NCBI GenBank assembly: GCA_030522415.1
Contig: CM060121.1
Location: 27,375,412-27,439,411 of the forward strand
From: Channallabes apus
Lineage: Eukaryota; Chordata; Actinopteri; Siluriformes; Clariidae
Reading direction: 5' to 3'
DNA: 64,000 nt
Shown: piece by piece, positions 10,901 to 20,118 of the stretch
Position numbering within the stretch: position 1 is the first letter of the stretch
How the letters are laid out: every line of letters starts with the position of its first letter
Translations under genes and position numbers: made by a program
The notes under the pieces: model-generated
Seen by the model: the letters and a program-made list of their open reading frames with translations, nothing else
What the model was told of the DNA's origin: nothing
Databases searched by the model: none

Positions 10901-12730
10901 GTCTTTAAACTTTTGAGCCTGTGCTCGAGTTACTACACACGTGCTAAACACGTTTGGAAATTCTTCCTGCAAATCATCATGACCATCGAATGCAACCGGA
11001 ACGTCTACCACTTCTGGTAAACAAAAAACTTTGTCACCAGCCAAGTCATTCCCCAAAATGAGTGTTACACCTTCAACTGGTAACTCTACACAAACAGCCA
11101 GTTTAACTCTCCCCGACACAATACCAGAGCGCAAATGTACATTGTGCAGAGGAACTTTAACAACTGTCAAACCAAGACCTTGCAGCAATACACTCGAACC
11201 GCAGCTTGACTGCTCTGAAAATGGTAACATACTTTCTAAAATTAAAGACTGGCTCGCACCAGTATCACGAAGGATACGAACATTTTTCATTTCGGAGTCT
11301 TCACTAAGTGACACAACACCGTCCACAATAAATGGCTCAAACACATCAGTAGCATTTGCTGGCTCAGTAGTAACCAGGGAACGTTCAACCAAAGCAACGC
11401 CTTTCGGCGCGTTTGTTTTCCTGGTAGTTTTACGCTTGAGAGAGGGACAGACAGCGATGAGGTGTCCCACTTCATGGCAGTAAAAACACTCGCGAGTTTC
11501 ATCATTATCAGCCCCTTGCGCCTTCTTTGATCCTGTTGTGGCATCATTAGGACTAATGTTACGAACACGATCGGAAACATTTCGTTTCGTGGGTGACGAA
11601 TACACGACTCTATGAGTCAGTACAAACTCATCGGCAAATACCGCCGCTTCAGACAGAGAAGACACTTTCTGCTCATTTAAGTAAATCACAATTCTTTCGG
11701 GAAGACAATTTTTAAATTCCTCCACCAGCATTAACTCCTTTAACTGTTCAAACGTAATAACTTTGCTCGCTGCGCACCACTTCTCAAACAAATTGGCTTT
11801 ATCACGTGCGAATTCTACAAACGTTTGTCTAGTGGTTTTCACATGATTGCGAAATTTCTGCCGGTAGGCTTCAGGCACCAACTCATAAGCGCGCAACACA
11901 GCATTCTTCATTTCATCATAATTCAAACTTTGTTCGAGTGTTAAAGCAGAACAGACTTCTTGCGCTTTTCCGACGAGTTTACATTGTAACAAGAGTGGCC
12001 AAACAGTCCGCGGCCATTTCAAAGTAGCTGCTATACGCTCAAATACATTAAAATAAGTGTCAACCTCGCTCTCACGGAACAATGGAACTAAAGCAATTTG
12101 TCTACTAATATCAAATTCTGAGTTACTTACTTGGAAAGGTGATCGTGGTGCAGGAACGGGACTCGGAGTGGAAGCATTGACGGGAGCTGAGACTGGCACA
12201 TTCACCCTGGGCGCCTCCGCAGCGGGGAAGTGAGTTGGTTGTTGAGCCTTTAGCTCCAGATCCAACTCCTTGAGCCTGATTGCTCGCTGAGTTTCCATTT
12301 CAACCACCCGCACCTGCAACAGTTGACTCTGGTACTGCTGTCTGCTCAGCTCTAACTCCAGCTCTTTCAATCGGATTGCCAGAAAAGGGTTACTAGGAGA
12401 TGGAAGATTAGCAGGATCTATGCTAGCCAGCTCCGTGGGTTTGGGTTCCTCCTTCCCCTCACCTGCGGAAGCTGACATTTCAGATGCAACACCCGCTTCT
12501 TCGCGTTCCTGAGGTAAAACCCCCTGCTCAATCAAATGCTCATAGATCACTCCTTTTATTTCTGCTTTCCTTGCACCACGAGCAACCTGAATCCGAAACA
12601 AATCTGCAATAGCGAGCAAATCATCTTTGCGGCAGATATCCAATGTCTGTGCTGATGGCTGGATCGCAAATTGATCTAATTCAAATTTCGAAGTCATTTC
12701 CAATTCCCTCCTCCTTAAAATGAAAACCAC
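7991..12730 (-). CDS. Gag-Pol polyprotein of a Gmr1-type Ty3/Gypsy retrotransposon (PR-IN-RT-RH order)
   Basis: One uninterrupted 1579-codon frame. Residues 1-400 are Gag-like, with a Glu/Gln-rich coiled-coil segment at about 115-165. A CCHC knuckle (CFYCHEVGHLIAVC) is at 415-428 and the protease motif DTGAS at 489-493. The integrase comes next: HHCC finger (H722, H727, C757, C760) and a DDE core at D791, D850 and E886 with 35 residues between the last two. Reverse transcriptase follows (FCTDYRKVNS near 1214, YLDD at 1312-1315), then RNase H (D1461, TDH near 1530) to the stop. Integrase upstream of RT is the Copia-like order found in the Gmr1 clade of deuterostome Gypsy elements. All key residues are present, so the product looks intact although the 5' LTR is missing. 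Met12 is an alternative start. Confidence 0.95.
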   Translation of the reverse strand: MVFILRRRELEMTSKFELDQFAIQPSAQTLDICRKDDLLAIADLFRIQVARGARKAEIKGVIYEHLIEQGVLPQEREEAGVASEMSASAGEGKEEPKPTELASIDPANLPSPSNPFLAIRLKELELELSRQQYQSQLLQVRVVEMETQRAIRLKELDLELKAQQPTHFPAAEAPRVNVPVSAPVNASTPSPVPAPRSPFQVSNSEFDISRQIALVPLFRESEVDTYFNVFERIAATLKWPRTVWPLLLQCKLVGKAQEVCSALTLEQSLNYDEMKNAVLRAYELVPEAYRQKFRNHVKTTRQTFVEFARDKANLFEKWCAASKVITFEQLKELMLVEEFKNCLPERIVIYLNEQKVSSLSEAAVFADEFVLTHRVVYSSPTKRNVSDRVRNISPNDATTGSKKAQGADNDETRECFYCHEVGHLIAVCPSLKRKTTRKTNAPKGVALVERSLVTTEPANATDVFEPFIVDGVVSLSEDSEMKNVRILRDTGASQSLILESMLPFSEQSSCGSSVLLQGLGLTVVKVPLHNVHLRSGIVSGRVKLAVCVELPVEGVTLILGNDLAGDKVFCLPEVVDVPVAFDGHDDLQEEFPNVFSTCVVTRAQAQKFKDTVDLSQTFLNEDNSEKSDIVELKMYALPNVDLPCERATLMEAQRTDQTLSHCFAAAVEQTVFPEHPVAYFVEEGVLMRKWSPNRVKDDWGTVFQVVVPKPFREQVLSVAHDHELSGHVGIRKTYDYLLKYFFWPSMKSDVVKFCKSCHACQMAGKPNQVIPPAPLKPIPVIGEPFERIIIDCVGPLPKTKSGNLYLLTLMCASTRYPEAIPLRSLKAHAVVKAIIKFFTTFGVPKCIQSDQGTNFMSKVFAKAIKKLNIMHQVSTAFHPQSQGALERFHQTLKSMLRTFCVEQPKEWDEEIPLLLFAIRTTTQASLGFSPSELIFGHTVRGPLKILQEQMLSLTHQAPVKNVPEYVSSFREKLHEMWKLAKRSLDSAQEQMKCRYDQKAVQRSFCVGDKVLILLPVPGAVLKAKFTGPYEISEKLSDINYVVSTPERRKKSRVCHVNMLKAYVTRHDSVEKRPVVTVAAAVASLAEYSPENDDLMMNSAMFTTARLSNSETLLNLSSKLSHLSISNQADIRNLIQSYPTLFGDFPSMTQVLMHDIDVSSHAPIKQNAYRVNPVKRELMKQETQYLLEHELAIPSSSPWCSPCLIVPKSDGSSRFCTDYRKVNSVTKADSFPMPRMEDCVDRVGNAKFVTKLDLLKGYWQVPLSARASEISAFATPDVFLQYRVMPFGLRNSGATFQRLMSIVLSNMSNCEAYLDDVVCYDNTWKDHLETLRGVFERLKAANLTLNLAKCEFGCATVTYLGKEVGSGKVRPLNSKVEAILHFSVPQNKRELRRFLGMIGYYRCFCRNFSVVAGPLTGLLRKAVTFKWSTECESAFNALKLLLCTNPVLVAPNFEKPFLLEVDASGSGAGAVLLQVGNDGLNHPISFFSKKFLKHQLNYSTIEKETLALIFALQHFEVYIGSTVQPVNVYTDHNPLIFLQRMSNANHRLMRWSLICQGYNLNICHKKGTDNVIADSLSRVN

Positions 12731-12813
12731 TAGGCAAAACCACTAGGCAAATGCAAACATAGAAAGATATAAACCGAATTTTATGAGTTTTGTTTTCCTT
12801 TAGAGAAAAAGTA

Positions 12814-12826
12814 GGACGAGCCCCCA
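12814..12826 (-). promoter_or_regulatory. Primer-binding site resembling tRNA-Pro
   Basis: On the minus strand the sequence TGGGGGCTCGTCC matches the first 13 nt of the tRNA-Pro primer site known from gammaretroviruses. It lies about 85 bp upstream of the gag start, with the sequence homologous to the element ending just beyond it. Confidence 0.6.
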
Positions 12827-12831
12827 ATTTT

Positions 12832-13208
12832 GCAAAAAAAGAAACGTCCTCTGACTTTCAACTGTTTTTACTTTCAGTAAACTTAATGTGTAAATATTTG
12901 TATGAACACTAAAAGAGTCAACACCATAAGACATAAACTAAAAATGTTTCACAATGTGTCTCTGAATGAAGGGAGGCTCAAAATCAGTCAGTACCAGTCA
13001 GTATCAGGTGGCCACCAGCTGCTTGAAGTACTGCAGTGCATCTCCTCCTCATGGACTGGACCAGATTTGTCAGTTCTTGCTGTGAGATGGAGGGATTGTG
13101 TGTTCCTGGTGTGACTCGGGCAGTTGTTGTGGATTTGGATTTTTACAACATTATTGTTGAAATACACAGTCCTGAAAAACGGGCGTTTTCTTTTTTTGCT
13201 GAGTACTG
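12832..13208. mobile_element. Internally deleted Tc1-like element truncating the Gmr1 element
   Basis: The left edge reads GCAAAAAAAGAAACGTCC and the right edge, reversed, GCAAAAAAAGAAAACGCC, so inverted repeats remain. Inside, GTGGCCACCAGCTGCTTGAA and TCCTCCTCATGGACTGGACC are remnants of a fish Tc1 transposase in reverse orientation. The right end finishes at CTG before TA (13,209-13,210). The outermost bases of the left end are missing and the remnant joins the Gmr1 primer-binding region directly, which suggests a deletion that removed the Gmr1 5' LTR and this end together. Confidence 0.6.
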
Positions 13209-13210
13209 TA

Positions 13211-14609
13211 CAGTATATATGCATGGTAGCATGAGGCCACGTTTCATATTGTGACATTGTAACATTTTGACATACAGCCTGTGACTCTGATCTGATTCAG
13301 GTCGTGTCTATTTTGCATTATTACCAGATTGACCTCTTTTTTTACTGTTGTGTTTGTTAATCTGGTTCTACAATGATATTTGCTGGTAGACACTTTGATG
13401 AATATCTATTTCAAGTGAAGTTGTCTGTGTGTATTATAGGTAGAAAAATTGTCTAAATAATAATTTGACATATAAGTGAAGTAGGTAAATGAAGCAGAGA
13501 ACTGAAATGCAATAGCAAAGATAATTCTTAAAGGATGCAGTCAGGGCACTCTTTGGCCACAGCTACTTATACCGTACTTACATTGCTGAATCTGTCTGCT
13601 GTATTTTACTTTAATATTTGTTATAATCATAGGATTTTATGATCATATGATCATTTGATTTAAAACAATTTGGTCTGGTCTTAATCACCAGAGGCTTATT
13701 ATAATGATACTTTTTGTATTTTTTGAATAGTAACATACACAATGATTCCGATTTTCACATCCTGTGCAATATCCAGACCAATATTTTATATTTATTTCTA
13801 TATTTGGTAGTGTGATACTGTACAGTACTATTTCACAACTCAGAGGCAAATATACAGGGACTAAACAGGAGTGAACAAGCAACATGTTATTAATATTTGT
13901 GAGTGAGTGCGGTTAGCATCTAATAAATACTGGGTAATTAGTCATATTAAGTACTCCTTAAGAGAACTTGTTTAGGAGTAACTATAAGCTAAGCAGTAAT
14001 TAGTTTATAAATAGTCTTGTACAGCTCAGGGCTTTAATTGTCTTGCACTACAGTACATACACCATTACAATTGCCGTATCTATGTATATTATTACATATT
14101 TATGTACAGTAGGTGGACAACCAGACTGCTCATTACCGTCGTGCTCACCGCCGTGGAAACGCGGCAGCGGCCAAAATAAACCAGTAGCATTTCAAAATAA
14201 TTCGTGAAATGACCGCCAGGTGGCGAAATTGACATTTTCCGTCGTCTCGGTTTTTAAATATATTTAGAGTTTAAGTCATAATAAAGTCATAACAATATGT
14301 TGTAGCAAAGAAATAGAACAATTATGATAATTTACGCATCCAAGTACTGTGTCCAACAAACATGAAAAACTATAAATATAAAAAAATATGAGTTAGAAAA
14401 CATTGGTTTTATTTTGTTTAGACAGACTCTCTGTTTTTATCTGTTTAGTGTTATTATTAAAGAAAACAGCACAAACAACAGCACTAGGGCTTTTTAAAAA
14501 AATTTATTTCGACAATACTTACAGTTGTTAGAGTTTAAGACATCAAGATTTAAATATAGAAATAACTAAAACAAATAGAGCAAACTTCCAGAATAGATAA
14601 TAAAAAAAT
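13211..14609. other. Non-coding, nothing recognised
   Basis: AT-rich sequence with no supported ORF. A short GC-rich patch around 14,120-14,240 (CCGCCGTGGAAACGCGGCAG) looks like a decayed repeat but I cannot assign it. Confidence 0.5.
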
Positions 14610-15330
14610 AAATCAATAAAAAAGATGTATGCAGTATAATCGGGGCCTCTCATTACATTATTCGCTCGCACTTCATCTGGCAATGAACCAAAATATATTG
14701 TCTTACATTTGTGAATAAAATATCATTGTTTATTTCAGAGATTTATTTATGCAAAATAATATTTATGCAATATAATTACAGGCTCTGGATTCGTTTTTCG
14801 TTTGCAGTATAAAACCAAAATACATCTTACTATTTTTGAGAGATTTGTTGTAAAAAAATCATTTTTTTTCAAATATTTTGTCTGTACAAAATAATATTTA
14901 TGCAATATAATTACAGGCTCTGGATTCGTTTTTCGTTTGCAGTATAAACCAAAATACATCTTACGATTTTTGAGAGATTTGTGGTAAAAAAAAAAATCTT
15001 TTTTTTCAGACATTTGTCTGTACAAAATAATATTTATGCAATATAATCACAGGCTCTTGATTCGTTATTCTTTTGCAATATAAACCAAAATACATTAACC
15101 ATATAATATAAACCAGAATATAAACCAAAATATTTAATTTGTTGTATTAAATATTTATGCCGTCTCATAAAGGATCCAGAGATTTCGTTGTACTAAATAA
15201 TATTTTTGCTGTATAACCATCTTAATTCGTTAACCGTAGATTTTTTCTGCGATTCAGTTGTACTGAATGATGTTTATGCAGTATAATCAAGCTCTCTTAT
15301 TTCGTTATTTGTTCGCATTTGGCTTGCACT
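14610..15330. repeat. Degenerate tandem array, about 135-bp unit
   Basis: The phrase AAAATAATATTTATGCAATA recurs at 14,753, 14,888 and 15,024 (spacing 135 and 136 bp), followed each time by CAGGCTCTGGATTCG or a close variant. More diverged units, some shortened, extend on both sides (for example GTATGCAGTATAATC near 14,630 and TTTATGCAGTATAATCAAGC near 15,270). No coding potential. It resembles a decayed satellite or minisatellite. Confidence 0.8.
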
Positions 15331-15756
15331 TGCTGCATTGCACACTACTGAGCATCCAAGCGTGGCAATGCATGCTTGGTTTAAGTTGGACATTGACGCA
15401 CATATTGTAAATGAATTGAATGGTAGGGCATTATATTCCTGCCACAATTCTCACAGCTGCACAGTATGTATTGAAATAATAACAATAGTGTTTTTCTTCA
15501 CTGAATAGAAATATAATTGCGCAACTGTTAAGCATTAGCCCGTACTTGATAACACAAAAACACAAGCGCTGCTGTATAACATCTAACGCAAATTTTATGG
15601 TCATTTGGTCATTTATGGTGTTCATTTAATTTTTTTTTATTTTTGTCTTTGATGTTAACTACACAAAGCAGTGTCTTCCCACCTGCATCTCCAGCATACT
15701 GTTTGATTGATGGACATGAGTCCGCATCTGTTACATTTTTGGTGACAACAGTTTTT

Positions 15757-16530
15757 CAGCACACATGTTTTTACTGTGTAGTCGACCGCGCGCGCACAAC
15801 CTCTCGCAGGCGCAGAGGCAAAGAGTACGCTGTTTTAACAGGGGTGGGGATAAGAAAACAGCAGAGAAACTGACTGGCCATTTTAATAATTCATTGATAC
15901 GTTGATGTCTTTGGTTTCGGCTGTGAGTGGATGCGTTGTAGTAATCCACGTTTTATACAAATTACATAAGCTGATTTTCCCCCCATTAGTTTACATAAAA
16001 GCAGACATTTCGCTTTCTGTATCTGTATTTCAGTCATGATATACTAACATATTTTTGCTGTGTAGTGCGCGCGCGCAACATCTCACGGGCGAGCCTCCAC
16101 ACAGCAGACCAAATCGTCATTAGCGCGTCCCTCCCCCAAACAGCGCAGCAAAGAGCATTTACATTTAAACAGGTTTTACAGGTTTGTTACTGAAGAACTG
16201 TGGCAGCGGGCACACCTAAAAATAAATGCAGAATTATTTTTTTTTATAGTTTTATATAAATAAAAACGCTTTTATAAATGTGGGCTACTGTTATCTACTT
16301 CAAATATTTGTTAAAACAGCCAAGAAACTCAGTCTGACCATTTTAATAATTCATTGATAAATTAGTGATTCCTTTGGTTTCGGCTGTGCTGATCATGTCA
16401 TCTCATCGTCTCCGCAGCAGTGAGCGCGCCTATAATTCACTTTTCATACGAATTACAATCTAATCTAATAATTTTTTTCATTACTTTATATTAAAGCAGA
16501 TAATCTATAATCTAATTCTCTTTCTACAAG
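15757..16530. repeat. Ancient imperfect tandem duplication
   Basis: Two blocks (about 15,757-16,025 and 16,045-16,530) share in the same order GTGTAGT, CGCGCGCGCA, CATTTTAATAATTCATTGAT, CTTTGGTTTCGGCTGTG and TTTACATAAAAGCAGA-like stretches, with indels between. Both contain a short CpG-rich core inside AT-rich DNA. No ORF supports a gene; 15,331-15,756 and 16,531-17,235 are non-coding with nothing recognised. Confidence 0.6.
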
Positions 16531-17235
16531 TATATATTTTTTACGTCTGTGAGGCGAGTATACACGGAGTTTGGGTTCATTTTCTGATTTTCTATTTATT
16601 TCACAAAATCATAAAGTTTTTTCGTCATTGTGAGTGCACCTAAATAAAAGTAGAGTCTTATAAAAGCTACAAATTTAAAGAACACAAAATATAAGATGAC
16701 ACAAGACCCTACACGTGTAGTTTTTCTAATTACACATAATAAAAAGGTTCAGTGTGTTAACGTTTACGTTGCTTAAATTCGATCCTAAAAAAACTGAATT
16801 TAATTTTAATTATAAATTTGTACTGTAATGTTACTACTGTGATTATGAATTCGTTTAATTACAATGTTTCACTTTATTTTATCTGCAACGACGTGCAGCT
16901 GTGGACGACCTGCGCCTCATTAAGCCTGGAGAGAACGAACTGATGCCTGAGGCGTCAGTCTATAGTTATATAGCGCCACTCAGCGGTAAAAGCCAGCAAA
17001 CACACAAACCCAAATGCTGACGCCATACACCGGCGACAGTAGAAGTCACATACTGCTTGTGCACCCACTGTATATGTATACTCATATGTGTAGACCAGTA
17101 CAAACCAGGATCATACAGGGCTGCACAAACATGCACATAACTGAACTCACATTAAAGTCCCAACATAGCATTTCACATTTCACTAATAATTGTGATAGAT
17201 ATTGTGTTATGTTTAGATATTGTTTTATATTTATT

Positions 17236-17448
17236 TAAGCCAGGGTTGTTCCTAAATTGCCCGTAGTGTGTGATTGGGTGTGTGAGTGTGTGTATGTGTG
17301 TGTGCCCTGTGATGGATTGGCACCCTGTCCAGGGTGTACCCCGCCTAGTGCCCGAAGTCTCCTGGGATAGGCTCCAGGTCCCCCGCGACCCTGAACACAG
17401 GATTAAGCGGTATAGAAAATGAATGAATGAATGAATAAGCCAGGGTTG
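17236..17448 (+). mobile_element. L2-like LINE 3' fragment with 13-bp target-site duplication
   Basis: The fragment 17,249-17,435 contains GATTGGCACCCTGTCCAGGG, GATAGGCTCCAGGTC, CGCGACCCTGAA and a (GAAT)n tail, typical of a teleost LINE 3' end. It is bounded by two identical 13-bp copies of TAAGCCAGGGTTG (17,236-17,248 and 17,436-17,448), a clean duplication of the retrotransposition target. The 5' truncation and simple-repeat tail fit target-primed reverse transcription. Confidence 0.85.
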
Positions 17449-18640
17449 AAAAATACCATTACACTAAAACTGCTTGTTAGTAAAGCGTAGAAAAAAACTC
17501 CTGATCCTTAAACTGGCTGGGTTGGGTTCTTGTCGCAGAAAACAGATTGTGTATTGAGGAAGTCGATATGCCCGGCAATTTCAAAACTTACCTTTGGTGA
17601 AGACTAGGAGCACCACACACAATGTCCTGAACATCATCATGGTCAAATACTATTGCTCTAAAACAGAATGACATCTGAATATATACTGTATGTACCTTCT
17701 TGCACTTGGGATCAGCCCATGAACACTTTTTAAATCAACAATTGTATGACAATCTGACTTCCAGTATATAGAAGCATAGATGATGAAGATAAACTGCATC
17801 AAAAAATATATTTGTTTTATGACCAACAGACATGCTGCCTCAGGATCCAGACTATGATATCTTCCAGACTAAATGTTGATTAAAACGAGTTGTTCTTCAT
17901 TCTTACTGCCCGTATCTGTTCAAGCATTAGCCAAGATTCCTTGTACCATTAAAAAAAAAATCACAACACGTCATTCCCTGTCAAACAAGGAAGCTTATTT
18001 TTAGCTTACATGGCAGACACACTTATCCAGAACAACTTACAAAAGTGCTTTGATGTTATTTAAATGTTTTGACGTTGTTTAAATGTTTAAATGTTTTTTC
18101 AAAGATGTTTTCATAAAAAAAAAAAAAAAACTTCAAAGGAACTAAAATGGGTCCAATGATTAAAGATTAAAATCAATCTATACTTTAAGCCATTGTTACA
18201 CCTTTATAAATTGTTTTTAAGGTAAAATAATTTTCAACAATAACTAAATATTTTTAAAGTTTTTTTTGTGTGAATATTAGCCATTTCAAAGTGGTTCCCT
18301 GGTGTATATACAGTTTGTTGTGATTGGTCTGTGAAGCGTGGTAAATTTGCTAAATATATTTTTGATTGTGGCAGTAAGTTTTAAATTTTAATGTAGTCAA
18401 TTTATTGTTTTTCTAATTTGTGATGTTTGTAACTCTATGACTTCCAGGATTTCTTCTGTAGATTTTTTGGCGATCCTTAACGTTGGAAGAAATGTTGGAA
18501 AATGTATTTAAATATTTTTTCTACTCTTAAAAATCAGTCTAAAAAACTTAAAGTTGCTGCTTTTTAAACATGGGTGGAGATTGAACTGTGCTGATAAATT
18601 TTAATGCTTCACCAATGGTCATTGTTACAAAGCAGATTTA
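17449..18640. other. Non-coding; short SINE/LINE-like remnant
   Basis: No gene seen. At about 17,998-18,062 the words GGCAGACACACTTATCCAGA and ACTTACAAAAGTGCTTTGA match a common fish interspersed repeat. The rest is AT-rich with homopolymer runs. Confidence 0.45.
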
Positions 18641-18677
18641 CAGGGAAGGGAGGGAACCGAGCACCTAACACTTTGTC

Positions 18678-18765
18678 GGAGACCGTTGTCTCCCGAAACA
18701 CCAGTGGCGGCGGGAATTGAGCACCGGTCTCCTGAGGGTGCTGGTCTTCCACAGTGCTTCGTACC
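18678..18765. repeat. Imperfect direct repeat, left copy
   Basis: GGAG-CCG-TG-CTCCC-AAACACCAG-GG-GGCGG followed by a CTCCTG block recurs at 20,129-20,215 in the same orientation with roughly three-quarters identity. On the minus strand the GGTGCTCAATTCCC-like segment resembles a degenerate RNA polymerase III B box. The two copies bracket the unit with the small membrane-protein ORF. Confidence 0.5.
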
Positions 18766-19022
18766 TAAAGAGACATACCTGTCAGTAGGTTCCCCGCCGC
18801 CGGTCTCTCTAAAAGGTGCACAAATTTTGACACTTCGGCTAGGTCGCTGTGTTAGATGTTCGGCATCCTGAACATGAGAGGAAGGAATCCTTTCCCTCTT
18901 GGCTCTTGACGAAGGCGGTCGCATCTGCTTTCCCTCCCTTATCTCTCCCCGCTTGCTTCTCTTGTCTGTCTTGTGAAATACTATTCAGAGACTCTCCTCG
19001 TCTTGCTCTTGAAATAAAAGGA

Positions 19023-19436
19023 ATGGATTTGATCAAGTGGTCTCTGAATGCAATTGACACGATCTTCTCGACGAGAAGTGTGGGTTCTGGGGAACCTACT
19101 TGTCCTGCTGGGACGTTTGCTGCTGGATACACGATGGACGGTTGGGAGAAGTGGCGCATTGTGTGCCTGGCCGCACTGTCTCTGGAGGACGTTGAAGATA
19201 TTTACCTATTCGGAACTCTGATAACTGGGATTCTGCTGATTGGATTAGGTGGATTACTTGGATATCGAAAAATCTTAAAAGCAGTCAGTCTCAACCCCAA
19301 GAGACTGGCTGGCTGGGAAATAATGGTGACGAGAGCTGTCAGTAATCAGACTGTGGTTATGGACCGCAAATTGGATACCATCTTGGGGAGACTGGCAGCT
19401 ATACAACGGAATTTGGACGGACCTGGAGACCAGTGA
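19023..19436 (+). CDS. Small single-pass membrane protein of unknown function (137 aa)
   Basis: I do not recognise the family. The start MDLIKWSL was preferred over an in-frame Met 58 codons upstream (18,849), because that extension looks like untranslated leader. Residues 27-45 hold CPAGTFAAGYTMDGWEKWR, with an isolated Cys at 27 and another at 48. A hydrophobic, Gly-rich helix (IYLFGTLITGILLIGLGGLL) spans about 60-79 and is followed by basic residues (YRKILK, PKR), suggesting an outside-in orientation by the positive-inside rule. The C-terminal 30 residues (DRKLDTILGRLAAIQRNL) look like a short amphipathic or coiled-coil helix. It lies on a repeat-like unit, so it may be a transposon-borne gene rather than a host gene. 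Confidence 0.5.
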   Translation: MDLIKWSLNAIDTIFSTRSVGSGEPTCPAGTFAAGYTMDGWEKWRIVCLAALSLEDVEDIYLFGTLITGILLIGLGGLLGYRKILKAVSLNPKRLAGWEIMVTRAVSNQTVVMDRKLDTILGRLAAIQRNLDGPGDQ

Positions 19437-20046
19437 TGGACATTAAATATCTGTGAAATTGGCAGGTACTGATCGAAATTTGGACATTTCTTTATTTTTT
19501 TTTTCTGCCCTTCTTTCCAGCTACTGCATTTCAAGGCAGTGGCTGGAGACATAACAATTCCCCGAAGACCAAGATAACGAGACGCTCTGGAATCTACCCC
19601 CCTCCCCCTTCAAGGTCACCTGGCGCAGACTATTACGGGATGTTACAGGCTTACAAACTGACACGCACGCACACACTCACAGAACAGCTACAGATAGACA
19701 CTCTACCTTCCCCATTTCCAACGCCTTCGTGTGCTTATTCCCCTCGGTGTGGGCAGGCGGAATCGGGACCAGCGCTCTTTAGCTGCAGGGACTGGAGCAG
19801 TTTGCCTACATTGGACATTCCTATCCCTGTACCCTTAATGTTGCAATGTTGATGTCTTGTGATTACATGTTTTTCTGTGCTTGCTGCTGAGGTAGTTTTT
19901 TGTACCCCTGATCCCACACTGCCCTCTCCGAAGGACAGTCTGGGAGGGGATTTTTTTACCCTCGTTATCCTAATATATCTGATTCCTTGTTTTCTATGAT
20001 GGCGCCTGGGAAATGGCTGCCGTCGCGACCCTGTGGTCGCAAAAAG

Positions 20047-20118
20047 CATTTCACTGCATTTCATACTGTATGACTGTGTATGTGACAAATAAAATTTGAA
20101 TTGAATTGAATTGAATAA
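20047..20118 (+). repeat. LINE-type 3' tail, copy A
   Basis: AAGCATTTCACTGCAT, GACTGTGTATGTGACAAATA and AAATTTGAATTGAATTG, including an AATAAA signal and a pentanucleotide tail. Two more copies with the same core follow downstream. Confidence 0.7.

Larger units (their letters stand above)
18850..20118 (+). mobile_element. Retroposon-like unit with a membrane-protein ORF and LINE-type 3' tail
   Basis: The unit has a C/T-rich leader, an ORF (19,023-19,436), about 600 bp of 3' non-coding sequence and a terminal block (20,047-20,118) reading GCATTTCACTGCAT...TGTGTATGTGACAAATAAA and ending in (TTGAA)n repeats. The terminal block is shared with LINE copies at about 21,726-21,785 and 24,662-24,790. 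I infer mobilisation by the same LINE machinery. The 5' boundary is my estimate; no clear target duplication was found. Confidence 0.5.

Noticed and set aside
10399..11580. Antisense and out-of-frame ORFs within the Gmr1 polyprotein region
   Set aside because: Shadows of the 1579-codon frame; none has independent homology.
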